From Aeromicrobium sp. IC_218 (GTDB taxonomy: Bacteria; Actinomycetota; Actinomycetes; Propionibacteriales; Nocardioidaceae): a stretch of 64,000 nucleotides of DNA. Location: positions 1-64,000 of the forward strand of contig NZ_SJXM01000013.1 in assembly GCF_004336805.1 (NCBI RefSeq), given 5' to 3'. The notes under the pieces were generated by a model. That model did not search any database, was not told the DNA's origin, and worked only from the letters and a program-made list of their open reading frames with translations. The position numbers and the translations under genes are program-made. Below, one piece after another: positions 47,191-55,991 of the stretch; position 1 is the stretch's first letter; each line of letters opens with the position of its first letter.

Positions 47191-47891
47191 TCCCCGCGCT
47201 GCTGCTCGGTCTCGCCGCCGCGCTCTCCTGGCCCCCGACCGCGCGGCGCCGATGGGCCCGTCTGGCCAGGCCGGACGATCTTGGGTGGCGGGCCTCGGTG
47301 GACCCCGTGCTGGTCGCCCGGCTGCTCGCCGCCGTGGGGGCGCTCGTCCTCCTCGGCACGCCGTGGGGACTGCTTGCCGCACCCGTCGCGGCGCTGGTCG
47401 CGGGGCGGATGGTCCACCGGCTCGAGCCGGCGGCAGTGCGACGGCGGGCCGAGGCCGTGCGCCGCACGCTGCCGGACGCGCTCGACCTGCTGGCCGCCGC
47501 CATGCGGGCCGGGCACCCGGCCGAGGTCGCCCTCGCCTCGGTCGCGGCGTCCGTGGGCCCGCCGCTGGCCGACGAGCTGGGTGTGGCCTCGTCCCGGCTC
47601 GCGGTCGGGGTCGAGCCGTCCGCCGTGTGGCAACGGCTGCGGCAGGAGCCGGGCCTCGACGGTCTGGGCCGGGCGTTCGCGCTGGCCGAGCGTTCGGGCA
47701 TGCCGGTGGCGCGGCTGCTGGAGCGGGCCGCCGACGACGCCCGGCGCGAGCGCTCCGCCGCGGCGGCCGGCGTGGCCCGGGCCGTCGGCGTGCGCACGGC
47801 GGCGCCCCTGGGGCTGTGCTTCCTGCCCGCGTTCTTCCTGGTGGGCGTGGCGCCGACCGTCATCGGCGCGCTGTCCGGGCTCCTGCCCTGA
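47187..47891 (+). CDS. tadC: Tad pilus inner-membrane platform protein TadC
   Basis: The 234-residue type II secretion F-domain protein is shorter than TadC of Proteobacteria but normal for actinobacteria. TLPDALDLLAAAMRAGHPAE and ALAERSGMPVARLLERAAD mark the cytoplasmic domain. The C-terminal helix is LGLCFLPAFFLVGVAPTVIG. GTG 47187 (VIPALLLGLAAAL) overlaps the tadB stop. With TadB it forms the assembly platform. Confidence 0.9.
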   Translation: MIPALLLGLAAALSWPPTARRRWARLARPDDLGWRASVDPVLVARLLAAVGALVLLGTPWGLLAAPVAALVAGRMVHRLEPAAVRRRAEAVRRTLPDALDLLAAAMRAGHPAEVALASVAASVGPPLADELGVASSRLAVGVEPSAVWQRLRQEPGLDGLGRAFALAERSGMPVARLLERAADDARRERSAAAAGVARAVGVRTAAPLGLCFLPAFFLVGVAPTVIGALSGLLP

Positions 47892-48007
47892 CGTCCACAG
47901 CGCCCGCCGTCCGCCGAGCACGTCCACAGCGGCGGCGGCCGGTCGCAGATCACGGGCCCGCGCCGCCCATGTTCTCCACGAAAGCTCCACCACTTCCAGG
48001 AGGAACC

Positions 48008-48196
48008 ATGAAGAACACCCTGCACCGCCTGCGTCAGCGTCGCGACGAGCTCGGCATGACCACCGCCGAGTACACCGTCGGCACGCTGGGCGCCTGCACC
48101 GTCGGTGGCGTGCTCGTGAAGATCGGCCAGAGCGAGTGGTTCGGCGACCTCGTCAAGGACGTCATCGGCAAGATCCCCGACCTGCTGCCGTTCTGA
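48008..48196 (+). CDS. Flp-type prepilin (DUF4244), first copy
   Basis: The 62-residue type IVb prepilin has a basic leader (KNTLHRLRQRRDELG) and cleavage motif G-MTTAEY, with glutamate at mature position five as required. A short hydrophobic helix follows (YTVGTLGACTVGGVLV). AGGAGG lies four bases before the ATG. The 116-base gap after tadC holds a possible promoter but no gene. It corresponds to Rv3656c in Mycobacterium. Confidence 0.92.
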   Translation: MKNTLHRLRQRRDELGMTTAEYTVGTLGACTVGGVLVKIGQSEWFGDLVKDVIGKIPDLLPF

Positions 48197-48203
48197 CCCG
48201 TCC

Positions 48204-48233
48204 GGGCCGGGCGGCCGCGCGGCCGCCCGGCCC
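48204..48233. terminator. Perfect 30-base palindrome between the two prepilin genes
   Basis: GGGCCGGGCGGCCGC is followed directly by its complement. Folded with a four-base loop it gives a very stable GC stem eight bases after the first prepilin stop. It may act as partial terminator or as a 3' stabiliser of the first pilin mRNA. Confidence 0.7.
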
Positions 48234-48253
48234 CTCCTTCGTGAGGAGCGCCC

Positions 48254-48475
48254 ATGTCCCACCGCCTGCACCACTCGCGCCGCCGCGACGAGCTCGGCAT
48301 GACGACCGCCGAGTACGCCGTGGGCACGCTCGGAGCCGCCACCGTCGGGGTGTGCGGCTTCAAGGTGATCGTGCCCTCGATCGAGCGCCTGCTCCGTGAC
48401 CCGCCGCCCGGGGTCGTCCGCGACCTCATCGGGCTGTTCGGCTGGCTCGACCTCACCCGGCTGTTCCCGTGGTGA
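48254..48475 (+). CDS. Flp-type prepilin (DUF4244), second copy
   Basis: The 73-residue paralogue has the same leader and cleavage pattern (RRRDELG-MTTAEYAVGTLG) and hydrophobic helix, but a longer C-terminal part (IERLLRDPPPGVVRDLI, GLFGWL). The first 30 residues are close to those of the first copy, so tandem duplication and divergence is likely. GAGGAG lies eight bases before the ATG. Its stop overlaps the TadE-like start (GTGA). Confidence 0.9.
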   Translation: MSHRLHHSRRRDELGMTTAEYAVGTLGAATVGVCGFKVIVPSIERLLRDPPPGVVRDLIGLFGWLDLTRLFPW

Positions 48476-48822
48476 GCCGCGAGCGCGGCATGGTGACCGC
48501 CGAGACGGCGGTCCTCGCGCCGTTCGCCCTCGTGGTCGGCCTGCTCCTCGTCTGGGTCGTGTCGCTCGGAGTCACCCAGGTGCGGCTGGTCGACGCGGCG
48601 CGGGAAGGAGCCCGTGTGGCCGCTCGCGGCGAGGACCCGGACGCGGCACGGTCGGCGGCCGAGCGGGTCGGTCCCGACCACGCGTCCGTCGAGCTCGACG
48701 AGAGCGACGGGGTCGTGACGGTCACGGTGAGCGCCGAGTCCGGGCCGCCGGTGCCCTTCCTGCGCCGGATGGGCCGGCACGAGCTGGAGGCCACCGCCGT
48801 GGCCGCGGTGGAGGACCCGTGA
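48472..48822 (+). CDS. tadE: TadE-like pseudopilin
   Basis: The 116-residue protein has a short leader and the prepilin-like cleavage motif RG-MVTAETAVLAPFAL with a long hydrophobic helix (ALVVGLLLVWVVSLGV). RLVDAAREGARVAARGEDP is the signature of TadE-type minor pilins. GTG 48472 rather than GTG 48469 is preferred because it overlaps the previous stop in the GTGA pattern seen throughout the operon. Confidence 0.88.
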   Translation: MSRERGMVTAETAVLAPFALVVGLLLVWVVSLGVTQVRLVDAAREGARVAARGEDPDAARSAAERVGPDHASVELDESDGVVTVTVSAESGPPVPFLRRMGRHELEATAVAAVEDP

Positions 48823-49190
48823 GCCGTCGTCACGCGGGGGAGCGCGGCTCGGCGACGGTGCACGCCCTGGGAGCCGGTGCGGTGCTGAGCCTGGTCGCGC
48901 TGCTGGCGCTGCAGGTCGCGCTGCTGATCGGCACCCGGCACGCCGCCGCGTCCGCGGCCGACCTCGCCGCCCTGGCCGGCACCCAGGCCGCCGCGGCCGG
49001 GCAGGAGCCGTGCCCCGCCGCGGAGGCGGTGGCCGAGCGCAACGGAGCCCGGCTGCTGCAGTGCGAGGCCGACGTCGAGGTCGTGACCGTGCGCGTCCGC
49101 CGGGTCACCCGCACCGGATGGGGGCAACGCGTCGGGTTCGAGTCCGACGCCCGGGCGGCTCCGGTCGACTACGTCGTGCCGGGCGGCTGA
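48819..49190 (+). CDS. TadE-like protein of the helicase/secretion neighbourhood (Rv3654c-like)
   Basis: The 123-residue protein begins RRHAGERGSATVHALGAGAV, then a hydrophobic helix (LSLVALLALQVALLIG). The conserved ARHAAASAADLAALAG-type segment here reads TRHAAASAADLAALAGTQAA. Two cysteines (EPCPAAEA and LLQCEADV) may form a disulfide. In other actinobacteria this gene ends the tad operon and adjoins the DEAH helicase. It overlaps the previous gene (GTGA). Confidence 0.85.
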   Translation: MSRRHAGERGSATVHALGAGAVLSLVALLALQVALLIGTRHAAASAADLAALAGTQAAAAGQEPCPAAEAVAERNGARLLQCEADVEVVTVRVRRVTRTGWGQRVGFESDARAAPVDYVVPGG

Positions 49191-49194
49191 GCGC

Positions 49195-50763
49195 TCAGTC
49201 CAGGACCTTGCGGATCTCCTCGGCGGTGAGCGGCACCCACGGGGACGCGTCGGGGTTCGACTCCGACACCTCCGGGTGGTCGGCCTCGGTCCACCACTTG
49301 GCGCGGTACGGCACGCCGTCGACCAGGACGCGGGCGCCCTGGCGGTAGACGCCGGTGCGCGACCACTCGGGGTAGGTGCCCGCCGGCAGCGTCTGCTTCG
49401 GCGCCGGACGGTCACCGGGCAGCACGGGTCCGAGCAGCTGCCACGGCGTCTGCTCGGCCGTGGCCACCGGGTCGTCGGGCAGGTCGCCGCTGGTCCACCA
49501 CTTGGCCTCGTAGACCTGGCGGTGCCAGACGACCTTGGTGCCCTCGGGGTAGGCCGCCTCCTCGTTCCAGATGCGGTACGGGCTGGTCTCGGGATCGTCG
49601 ACGAGTTCGTCGTCGCTCGGCGCCTTCGTGGTGGCGGTCGGCTCCGGCGTGGGCTCGGTCGTGGCCGGGGCGCGGTCGTCGCCGGACCCGGCGCCCGCGG
49701 CCAGCACCTCGGCGAAGGTCTCGCCGTCCTGGGCGACGCCGCTGCAGGCGTCGGAGACGACGTGCGTGTCGGGGTAGTTGACGCCGCAGGCGCGGTCGCG
49801 GTTCAGCGACCACAGCGAGACCCGGCCGACGCCGAGGTCGTCGGCGAGCGTCGCCAGCTCGCGGGCGTCGTCGAGCGTCACCACGTCGGAGCGCACGTCG
49901 TTCTGCCCGGCCATGGGGGTCATGCCGACGTGCTTCCATACGCCGCCGACCGGCTTCACGCCGGCCGCGTCGAAGGCGTCGCCGAGCTGGTCGTGCACGG
50001 CGTCGAGGGTGCGCTCGGTCGCCTCCGGCATCGTCTCGCCGCTCTCGCGGCTCCCGCCGTAGTTCATCGTCATGGCGTTGACGCCCGTCAGGTCGACACC
50101 GGCGGCGAGCGTGTCCCGGACGACGGTCAGCCCGTCCTCGGTCAGGCCGGCCGTCGCGGCGGGCAGGGTCAGCCACACGTCCAGCGGACGGTCCGCCTTC
50201 GCGCGCTCGGCCTGCAGCGCGGCCAGGGCGGTCGAGCGACGCGCGCTGGCCTCGTGGTCGGCGAGGTCGTCGTCCTCGACGTCCAGGTCGACCGTGTCGA
50301 GGTCGTAGCGCTCGACGACCGCCCGGTAGGCGGCGAGCAGCTTCGCCGGGTCCTTGCACGACGTGGCCAGCTCGTCGTTCACCAGACCGCCGAACGAGAC
50401 GGTCGCGTCGCCGCCGCGCTCGCGCAGCAGCGCCACGCGCCGGTCGAGGTCGAGCTCGGCCGCCGCCTCGTCGAGGTCGTGGAACCCGCCCCAGGTCGGC
50501 GTGCACGGCTCCTCGGGGTCGGCCACCACGAACGACAGCACGACGTCCTTGGTGGCGTCGGACTCCGGGCTCTCGAACGCGTACGTCGGGGTCGCGGTGA
50601 CGTCGACGTAGCCCGAGAAGGTCGAGCTCACGTCGTCACCGCGCAGGGCGGTCAGCTCGGCGCGCCAACGGTCGGCCCCGAGCACCGCGACGACCAGCAC
50701 GCCGACCACGCCGAGCGCCACGAGCACGCGGACCCAGGAGAGCCGGTGTCCGTCGGGGATCAT
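49195..50763 (-). CDS. Membrane-anchored GH18-like hydrolase with two chitin-binding-like modules
   Basis: The 522-residue protein has an N-terminal anchor helix (VLVALGVVGVLVVAVLG) and an extracytoplasmic glycoside hydrolase 18 barrel. The catalytic motif DTVDLDVED is intact, with Glu163 as acid. A Thr/Pro/Glu linker and two C-terminal CBM5/12-like repeats follow, each with the aromatic pattern WNEE..YEAKWWTSGD or WSRT..YRAKWWTEADHP. GH18 enzymes act on chitin or other GlcNAc polymers; some are inactive lectin-like forms. The ATG overlaps the stop of the glycosyltransferase gene (ATGA), so the two proteins are made together. It probably trims or releases the polymer made by that enzyme. Confidence 0.88.
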   Translation of the reverse strand: MIPDGHRLSWVRVLVALGVVGVLVVAVLGADRWRAELTALRGDDVSSTFSGYVDVTATPTYAFESPESDATKDVVLSFVVADPEEPCTPTWGGFHDLDEAAAELDLDRRVALLRERGGDATVSFGGLVNDELATSCKDPAKLLAAYRAVVERYDLDTVDLDVEDDDLADHEASARRSTALAALQAERAKADRPLDVWLTLPAATAGLTEDGLTVVRDTLAAGVDLTGVNAMTMNYGGSRESGETMPEATERTLDAVHDQLGDAFDAAGVKPVGGVWKHVGMTPMAGQNDVRSDVVTLDDARELATLADDLGVGRVSLWSLNRDRACGVNYPDTHVVSDACSGVAQDGETFAEVLAAGAGSGDDRAPATTEPTPEPTATTKAPSDDELVDDPETSPYRIWNEEAAYPEGTKVVWHRQVYEAKWWTSGDLPDDPVATAEQTPWQLLGPVLPGDRPAPKQTLPAGTYPEWSRTGVYRQGARVLVDGVPYRAKWWTEADHPEVSESNPDASPWVPLTAEEIRKVLD

Positions 50764-53093
50764 GCGTGCACCTCGTCGCGGTCGGTGTCCCGGTCGCCGT
50801 CGCGGTCCGGGTCGGTGGGGGTCTCGGTGTCGACGTCGGCGGCGGCGTGACGCGGCCGCGGCGGACGGCGTCGCTCGCTCGAGCCGTGGTACAGCGCCGA
50901 GCGCCAGTCCAGGCCGTCGTCGCCGTCGGAGCCGGACGTCTCGGCCTTGCGCGGCACGAAGAACCAGTGCAGCAGCGCGGTGAGGACGTCCACGACGGCC
51001 GGCCCGACGCCGATGAGCGTGACGATCGCGTAGACGGTCAGCACGCAGTTCAGCGCCAGGAAGAACGCGGTGAGCCAGTTCTGGTGCTCGACCTCGCGCC
51101 ACAGCAGGAAGCCCCACAGCAGCGCCACGAGGATCGGCATGACGATCGACCACGCGGGCGCCGCGGTGCGGTTGCGCACCTTGGGCGTGCGGGCGAACGG
51201 GATCTTCTGGCCGCTGAGCGCCTGGCTCAGCGACTTCAGCACGCCGGACAGGTTGACCGACAGCAGCACCAGGTTGAAGCCGTAGATGCGCAGCACGTCC
51301 GTGCGCTTGTAGCCGCAGGTGTGCAGGTCCGAGGCCATCGCCAGGAAGTACGGCACGCCCATCAGCACGACGAGCGGGCTGAGCAGCCGCTGGTCGTAGG
51401 GGAACAGCAGCAGGAACAGCAGGCCGACGGTCGCCCAGGTGATGGACGCCATGTAGTTCACCCGCAGCGCCAGCTCCATGAACGTCATGGGCAGGCCGCT
51501 GGACTTGCGGATCTTCGCCTGGCGCCAGAGCTTGGGCAGGATCAGCAGGCCGCCGTTGGCCCAGCGACGGCGCTGGACGACCAGCGAGCCCCAGTCCGGC
51601 GGGGTGGCGCTGTAGCTGAGCCGCTCGGGGTAGTTCACCAGGCGCCAGCCGTGCATCGCGATGTCGATGCTGGACTCGGTGTCCTCGATGACCGTGCGGT
51701 CCTGGATGTAGCGGTGCACGCGCCGGCCCTGCTCGACCGTGCTGACCTGGATGTCCTCCAGCGCCGCGCGGCGGATGAGCGCGTTGGCGCCGACCCAGAA
51801 CGTCGCGTCGTACGCGGTGAAGCCCTGGTGCTGGATGTGCTGCAGGTCGGTGGTGGCACCGGACAGCCGCTCGAGCCGGGTGGGGGCGCCGCGGTAGGCC
51901 GAGTACGGCGTCTGGATGACGGCGACCCGCTCGTTGCCCGGCTGCTCCATCTCGTGCAGCAGCCGCAGGCAGTACTCGGGCAGCAGGATCGAGTCGGCGT
52001 CCAGGGTCAGGACGTACGGGGTCATCGGGACGCTGAGCGTGTGCGGCCCCGGGCCGCTGGCCGGGTAGAGCATGACGCCCTCGGGCGTGTTCTCGGCGTC
52101 GTAGGAGCCGCCCATGAGGCCGAGGTACGCGTTGAGGTTCATCGCCTTGTTCGACTCGTGCGACAGCGACGCGTACTTCTTGCGCTCGAAGACGTCCATG
52201 TCGGCCGAGAAGATCCAGACCAGGCGGCGGTACAGGTCGAGCGTGCGGTGGGGTCCGGGCGGCTCGCCGGCCGCGATCGCCGCCTCGACGGCGTCGGCGG
52301 TCAGGGCGAGGTCGTCGGCGAGCGAGAGCAGCACCTGCTCGACGAAGAAGTCCGACACGTGGTCGGGACGCTCCTCGGCCTCGGCCATGTCGGTGAGCCA
52401 GGAGACGGCCCAGCGGTAGTGCTCGAGCATCTCGACGTGGTCGCGGGGCTCGACGGCGACGGTCTGGTCGAACTCGGCGGTGCGGCGGAACAGGGCCGCC
52501 TCGAACCGGGTGCGGGGCACCGACAGCGCCGCCTCGATCTGCGAGGGCAGCAGGCGGGTGGCGGCCAGGCGCTCGCGCGCGACCGGGTCGGACGGGTTCG
52601 GCGGGTCGTCCAGCAGCAGGACGACGCGCAGCGACGGCACCTCCTGCAGGGCAGCCGACCACAGGGTCAGGCGGATGACGTCCGGCTCCTCGGCGTACGA
52701 CGGGACGAGCGTCGTCACCGCCTGGTGGCCGGACGCGAAGTGCCGCTCGAGCGCGGCCCGCGGCACCCGCTCGTGGTCGCGGAAGCGGCGCAGCGCCCCG
52801 CGACGGGCGACGAGGTACATCACCGAGGAGAAGCCCAGCGAGCTCAGCACGGCGACGAACAGGATCGTCTCCATCGTGTAGCTGAAGCCGCCGAACCCGT
52901 GGTCGAGGCGGTTGCGCAGCACCGTCAGGACGAAGTAGGCCAGACCGGCCAGGATCGTGGCCACGACGGCGGCGCCGGCCAGGAGCAGGGACAGGTCGGA
53001 GGGTCGCGGGTGCTGCCGCGGACGCGGGCGGGACGACTTCTCGGCGCCCCACTGGCGGCGACGGACGGGCTGCTGCGCGGGCGCGTCGGGCAC
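50760..53093 (-). CDS. Processive family 2 glycosyltransferase (cellulose/chitin synthase-like)
   Basis: The 777-residue membrane enzyme has two N-terminal helices and a large cytoplasmic GT2 domain. A long insertion separates TLVPSYAEEPDVIRLTLWSA from the DxD motif Asp365-Ala-Asp367 (LTLDADSILLP). Catalytic Glu470-Asp471 (VIEDTESS) and the processivity motif Gln507-RRR-Trp511 follow. At least five C-terminal helices and a basic and acidic tail (to DRDTDRDEVHA) complete it. Motif set and layout resemble polysaccharide synthases that extrude their product. The polymer is not known; the chitin-binding partner suggests a GlcNAc-type polymer (inference). GTG 53093 has AGGAG eight bases before. 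Confidence 0.9.
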   Translation of the reverse strand: MPDAPAQQPVRRRQWGAEKSSRPRPRQHPRPSDLSLLLAGAAVVATILAGLAYFVLTVLRNRLDHGFGGFSYTMETILFVAVLSSLGFSSVMYLVARRGALRRFRDHERVPRAALERHFASGHQAVTTLVPSYAEEPDVIRLTLWSAALQEVPSLRVVLLLDDPPNPSDPVARERLAATRLLPSQIEAALSVPRTRFEAALFRRTAEFDQTVAVEPRDHVEMLEHYRWAVSWLTDMAEAEERPDHVSDFFVEQVLLSLADDLALTADAVEAAIAAGEPPGPHRTLDLYRRLVWIFSADMDVFERKKYASLSHESNKAMNLNAYLGLMGGSYDAENTPEGVMLYPASGPGPHTLSVPMTPYVLTLDADSILLPEYCLRLLHEMEQPGNERVAVIQTPYSAYRGAPTRLERLSGATTDLQHIQHQGFTAYDATFWVGANALIRRAALEDIQVSTVEQGRRVHRYIQDRTVIEDTESSIDIAMHGWRLVNYPERLSYSATPPDWGSLVVQRRRWANGGLLILPKLWRQAKIRKSSGLPMTFMELALRVNYMASITWATVGLLFLLLFPYDQRLLSPLVVLMGVPYFLAMASDLHTCGYKRTDVLRIYGFNLVLLSVNLSGVLKSLSQALSGQKIPFARTPKVRNRTAAPAWSIVMPILVALLWGFLLWREVEHQNWLTAFFLALNCVLTVYAIVTLIGVGPAVVDVLTALLHWFFVPRKAETSGSDGDDGLDWRSALYHGSSERRRPPRPRHAAADVDTETPTDPDRDGDRDTDRDEVHA

Positions 53094-53245
53094 GGGGGTT
53101 CTCCTGACCGGCCCGGATCTCGGGCCTTCGTCAGTCAACGGCCGGAACCGGGCCGGGACAACCGTTTTCGCTCGATCGTGGAGTGATTGTGGCCTCGTTG
53201 TGGAGAGGTCGGGACCTACGTCCCGGTGCCGCCCACCCGGACGAG

Positions 53246-55543
53246 TCACGCGGACGTGGCCGGGACGGGTGCCTCGGCGAGGAAGAGGTCCAGCAGGCGG
53301 ACGGCCGCCGCCTTGTCGAGCGGGTCGTTGCCGTTGCCGCACTTGGGCGAGTAGACGCACGACGGGCACCCGTCGGCGCACTCGCAGGCGAGCACCGCGT
53401 CGCGGGTCACGCTCAGCCACTGCCGGGCGACCTCGAAGCCGCGCTCGGCGAACCCGGCGCCGCCGGGGTGGCCGTCGTAGACGAACACGGTCAGCGTGCC
53501 CGTGTCCGGGTGGTGCGCGGTGGACAGCCCGCCGATGTCCCAGCGGTCGCACGTGGCGAGCAGCGGGAGCAGCCCGATCGCCGCGTGCTCGGCGGCGTGG
53601 GCCGCCCCGGGCACGTCCGTGGCGTCCAGGTGCGCGGCGACGGTGGCCGGGTCGAGCGTCCACCACACCGCCTTGGTCGGCAGCGTGTGCGCGGGCAGGT
53701 CGAGCGGCTCCTCGCCGAGGATCTCGCCCGACCCCGTGCGTCGGCGCAGGAACGAGACCACCTGGTTGGTGACCTCGACGTCGCCGACGCTGATGCGCGC
53801 GGCGCCCCAGTCGTGCGTGCGGTCCTCGCGGACGACGCGCACCTCCGTGGTGCTGCGGGCGGTGGTCGAGTACGGCGGGTCCTCGCGGTGCACGGCGGCG
53901 ACGCCGAGCTCGAGGTCGTAGTCGTCGACGACCCAGGTCTCGCCCTGGTGGACGTAGACGGCGCCGGTGTGGACGGTCGTGTCGGCCGAGCCGGCGTCGA
54001 CGGTGCCGACGAGTCGTCCGGTGGCGCCGTCGACGATCTGCACGGGGCTGCCCCCGCTGCCGCGCAGGTCGGCCAGGTCGGCAGCCCGGTCGCGTCGGGT
54101 CCAGTACCAGGCGTCCTGGCGCCGGCGCAGCCAGCCGGCCTCGGTCATCGCGGCGACGCCCTCGGCCGCCCGCGGGCCGAACAGCGCGAGGTCGGGCTCG
54201 GTCAGCGGCACCTCCTGGGCCGCGGCGGCCAGGTGCGGGCCCAGGACGTACGGGTTGTCGGGGTCGAAGACGCTCGCCTCGACCGGGGCGCCGAGCAGCG
54301 CCTCGGGGTGGTGGACGAGGAACGTGTCGAGCGGCTCGTCGCGGGCGATCATGACCCCGAGCGCGGGACGTCCGGCGCGTCCGGCGCGGCCCAGCTGCTG
54401 CCACAGCGCGGCGCGGGTGCCGGGATAGCCGACGGTGACGACGGCGTCCAGGCCCGAGACGTCGATGCCGAGCTCGAGCGCGTTCGTGCTGGCCAGGGCC
54501 ATGAGCTCGCCGCTGCGCAGCTGGCGCTCGAGGGCGCGACGGTCCTCGGGCAGGTAGCCGCCGCGGTAGGTGGCGACGCGGGTGGCCAGGTCGGGGTCGA
54601 CGTCGGCCAGGCGCTGCTGCGTGCCCAGCGCGACGGACTCGGCCCCGCGCCGCGACCGGACGAACGCCAGCGAGCGCGTGCCGCCGACCACGAGGTCGGT
54701 GAGCAGGTCGGCCGCCTCGGCACCGGCCCCGCGGCGCGACGGCGGGGTGCCGTCGTCGCCCCCGATCAACGGCGGCTCCCACAGCGCGACCGTCGTCTCG
54801 GGGTGCGGCGAGCCGTCGTCGGTCACCGCGGTCACGTCCAGCCCGGTGAGCCGCGAGGCGAATCCGTCGGGGTCGGCGATCGTGGCCGATGCCAGGACGA
54901 ACGTCGGGCTCGCGCCGTGGTGCGCCGCGACCCGCCGCAGCCGGCGCAGGACGTGAGCCACGTGCGCGCCGAAGACGCCCCGGTAGTGGTGGCACTCGTC
55001 CACGACGACGTACTGCAGCCCGCGCAGGAAGCGCGACCACCGCTGGTTGCCCGGCAGCAGCACCCGGTGCAGCGTGTCGGGGTTGGTGAGCACGTAGTCG
55101 GCGTGGTCGCGCGCCCAGGTGCGCTCCTCGCGGGTGTTGTCGCCGTCGACGGTGGCGGCCTTCACCAGGTGCCGCATCGCCCCGAGCCCGAGCAGCTGGT
55201 CGGCCGCCAGCGCCTTGGTGGGGGAGAGGTAGAGGACGGTCGGGCGGCGCCGGGCGAGCGGGTCGTCGCCGGTGCGTCCGGCGGCCAGGGCGCTCAGCGC
55301 GGGCAGCTGGTAGGCCAACGACTTGCCCGACGCGGTGCCCGTGGCCACGACCACCGAACGCCCGGCGCGGGCCAGGTCGGCCGCCTCGGCCTGGTGCGCC
55401 CACAGGTGGGTCAGGCCGCACTCGGCGTAGGCGGCGCGGACGTCGGGGTGGACCCACTCGGGCCAGGCCGCGTACACGGCGTCGCGGGCCGGCAGCACCC
55501 GCCGATGGGTGACCCGGTCGGCGTAGCGCTGCAACGGATCCAC
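53246..55543 (-). CDS. DEAH-box helicase with DUF1998 zinc domain
   Basis: The 765-residue superfamily 2 helicase has WAHQAEAADLARAGRSVVVA and ATGTASGKSLAYQLP (Walker A), VVVDECHHYRGV (DECH), LASATIADP (motif III) and QLGRAGRAGRPA (motif VI). The C-terminal DUF1998 region ends with four cysteines (ACECADGCPSCVYSPKCGNG), a likely metal site. It matches the helicase named for the 'helicase/secretion neighbourhood' of actinobacterial tad loci (Rv3649). Its biological role is DNA repair or nucleic-acid remodelling, not pilus formation as such. GTG 55543 (VDPLQRYADRV) is the family start. Confidence 0.92.
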   Translation of the reverse strand: MDPLQRYADRVTHRRVLPARDAVYAAWPEWVHPDVRAAYAECGLTHLWAHQAEAADLARAGRSVVVATGTASGKSLAYQLPALSALAAGRTGDDPLARRRPTVLYLSPTKALAADQLLGLGAMRHLVKAATVDGDNTREERTWARDHADYVLTNPDTLHRVLLPGNQRWSRFLRGLQYVVVDECHHYRGVFGAHVAHVLRRLRRVAAHHGASPTFVLASATIADPDGFASRLTGLDVTAVTDDGSPHPETTVALWEPPLIGGDDGTPPSRRGAGAEAADLLTDLVVGGTRSLAFVRSRRGAESVALGTQQRLADVDPDLATRVATYRGGYLPEDRRALERQLRSGELMALASTNALELGIDVSGLDAVVTVGYPGTRAALWQQLGRAGRAGRPALGVMIARDEPLDTFLVHHPEALLGAPVEASVFDPDNPYVLGPHLAAAAQEVPLTEPDLALFGPRAAEGVAAMTEAGWLRRRQDAWYWTRRDRAADLADLRGSGGSPVQIVDGATGRLVGTVDAGSADTTVHTGAVYVHQGETWVVDDYDLELGVAAVHREDPPYSTTARSTTEVRVVREDRTHDWGAARISVGDVEVTNQVVSFLRRRTGSGEILGEEPLDLPAHTLPTKAVWWTLDPATVAAHLDATDVPGAAHAAEHAAIGLLPLLATCDRWDIGGLSTAHHPDTGTLTVFVYDGHPGGAGFAERGFEVARQWLSVTRDAVLACECADGCPSCVYSPKCGNGNDPLDKAAAVRLLDLFLAEAPVPATSA

Positions 55544-55634
55544 CGCACCATTCTCCCAGACCGGACCAGCGCGGGACGCTCGACGGGCCGCCGTCGCGGG
55601 GGCGTGGTTGAATGCCACCTGACGAGGAGGTGCG

Positions 55635-55979
55635 ATGGAGCTGTCGCTGACGTCCCGGGCCGAAGGACCGTTCGAGGTTCTCGCCGTGGGTGGAGAGATC
55701 GATGTGTACACGGCGCCGAAGCTGCGCGAGGCGATCGTGGCTGCGGTCGACGCCGGGCGGACCCGCCTGATCATCGACGTGGAGCAGGTCGACTTCCTCG
55801 ACTCCACGGGCCTGGGCGTGCTGGTCGGTGCGCTGAAGCGGGTCCGTGGCGAGGGTGGCTCGCTCGACATCGTGTGCACCCACGAGCGCATCCTCAAGAT
55901 CTTCTCGATCACCGGCCTGGACAAGGTCTTCGGCCTGCACGACTCCGTGCCGGCTGCGGTCTCCTCGCACGACGCCTGA
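55635..55979 (+). CDS. STAS-domain anti-sigma factor antagonist (BldG-like)
   Basis: The 114-residue STAS protein has the phosphorylatable Ser57 in [17 protein letters not shown]. When unphosphorylated such proteins bind anti-sigma factors and free the sigma factor. In Streptomyces the ortholog in this place is bldG, which controls development and stress genes. AGGAGG lies four bases before the ATG. No cognate kinase gene is adjacent, as with solitary bldG-like genes in non-sporulating relatives. Confidence 0.93.
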   Translation: MELSLTSRAEGPFEVLAVGGEIDVYTAPKLREAIVAAVDAGRTRLIIDVEQVDFLDSTGLGVLVGALKRVRGEGGSLDIVCTHERILKIFSITGLDKVFGLHDSVPAAVSSHDA

Positions 55980-55991
55980 GACAGTGGACGG

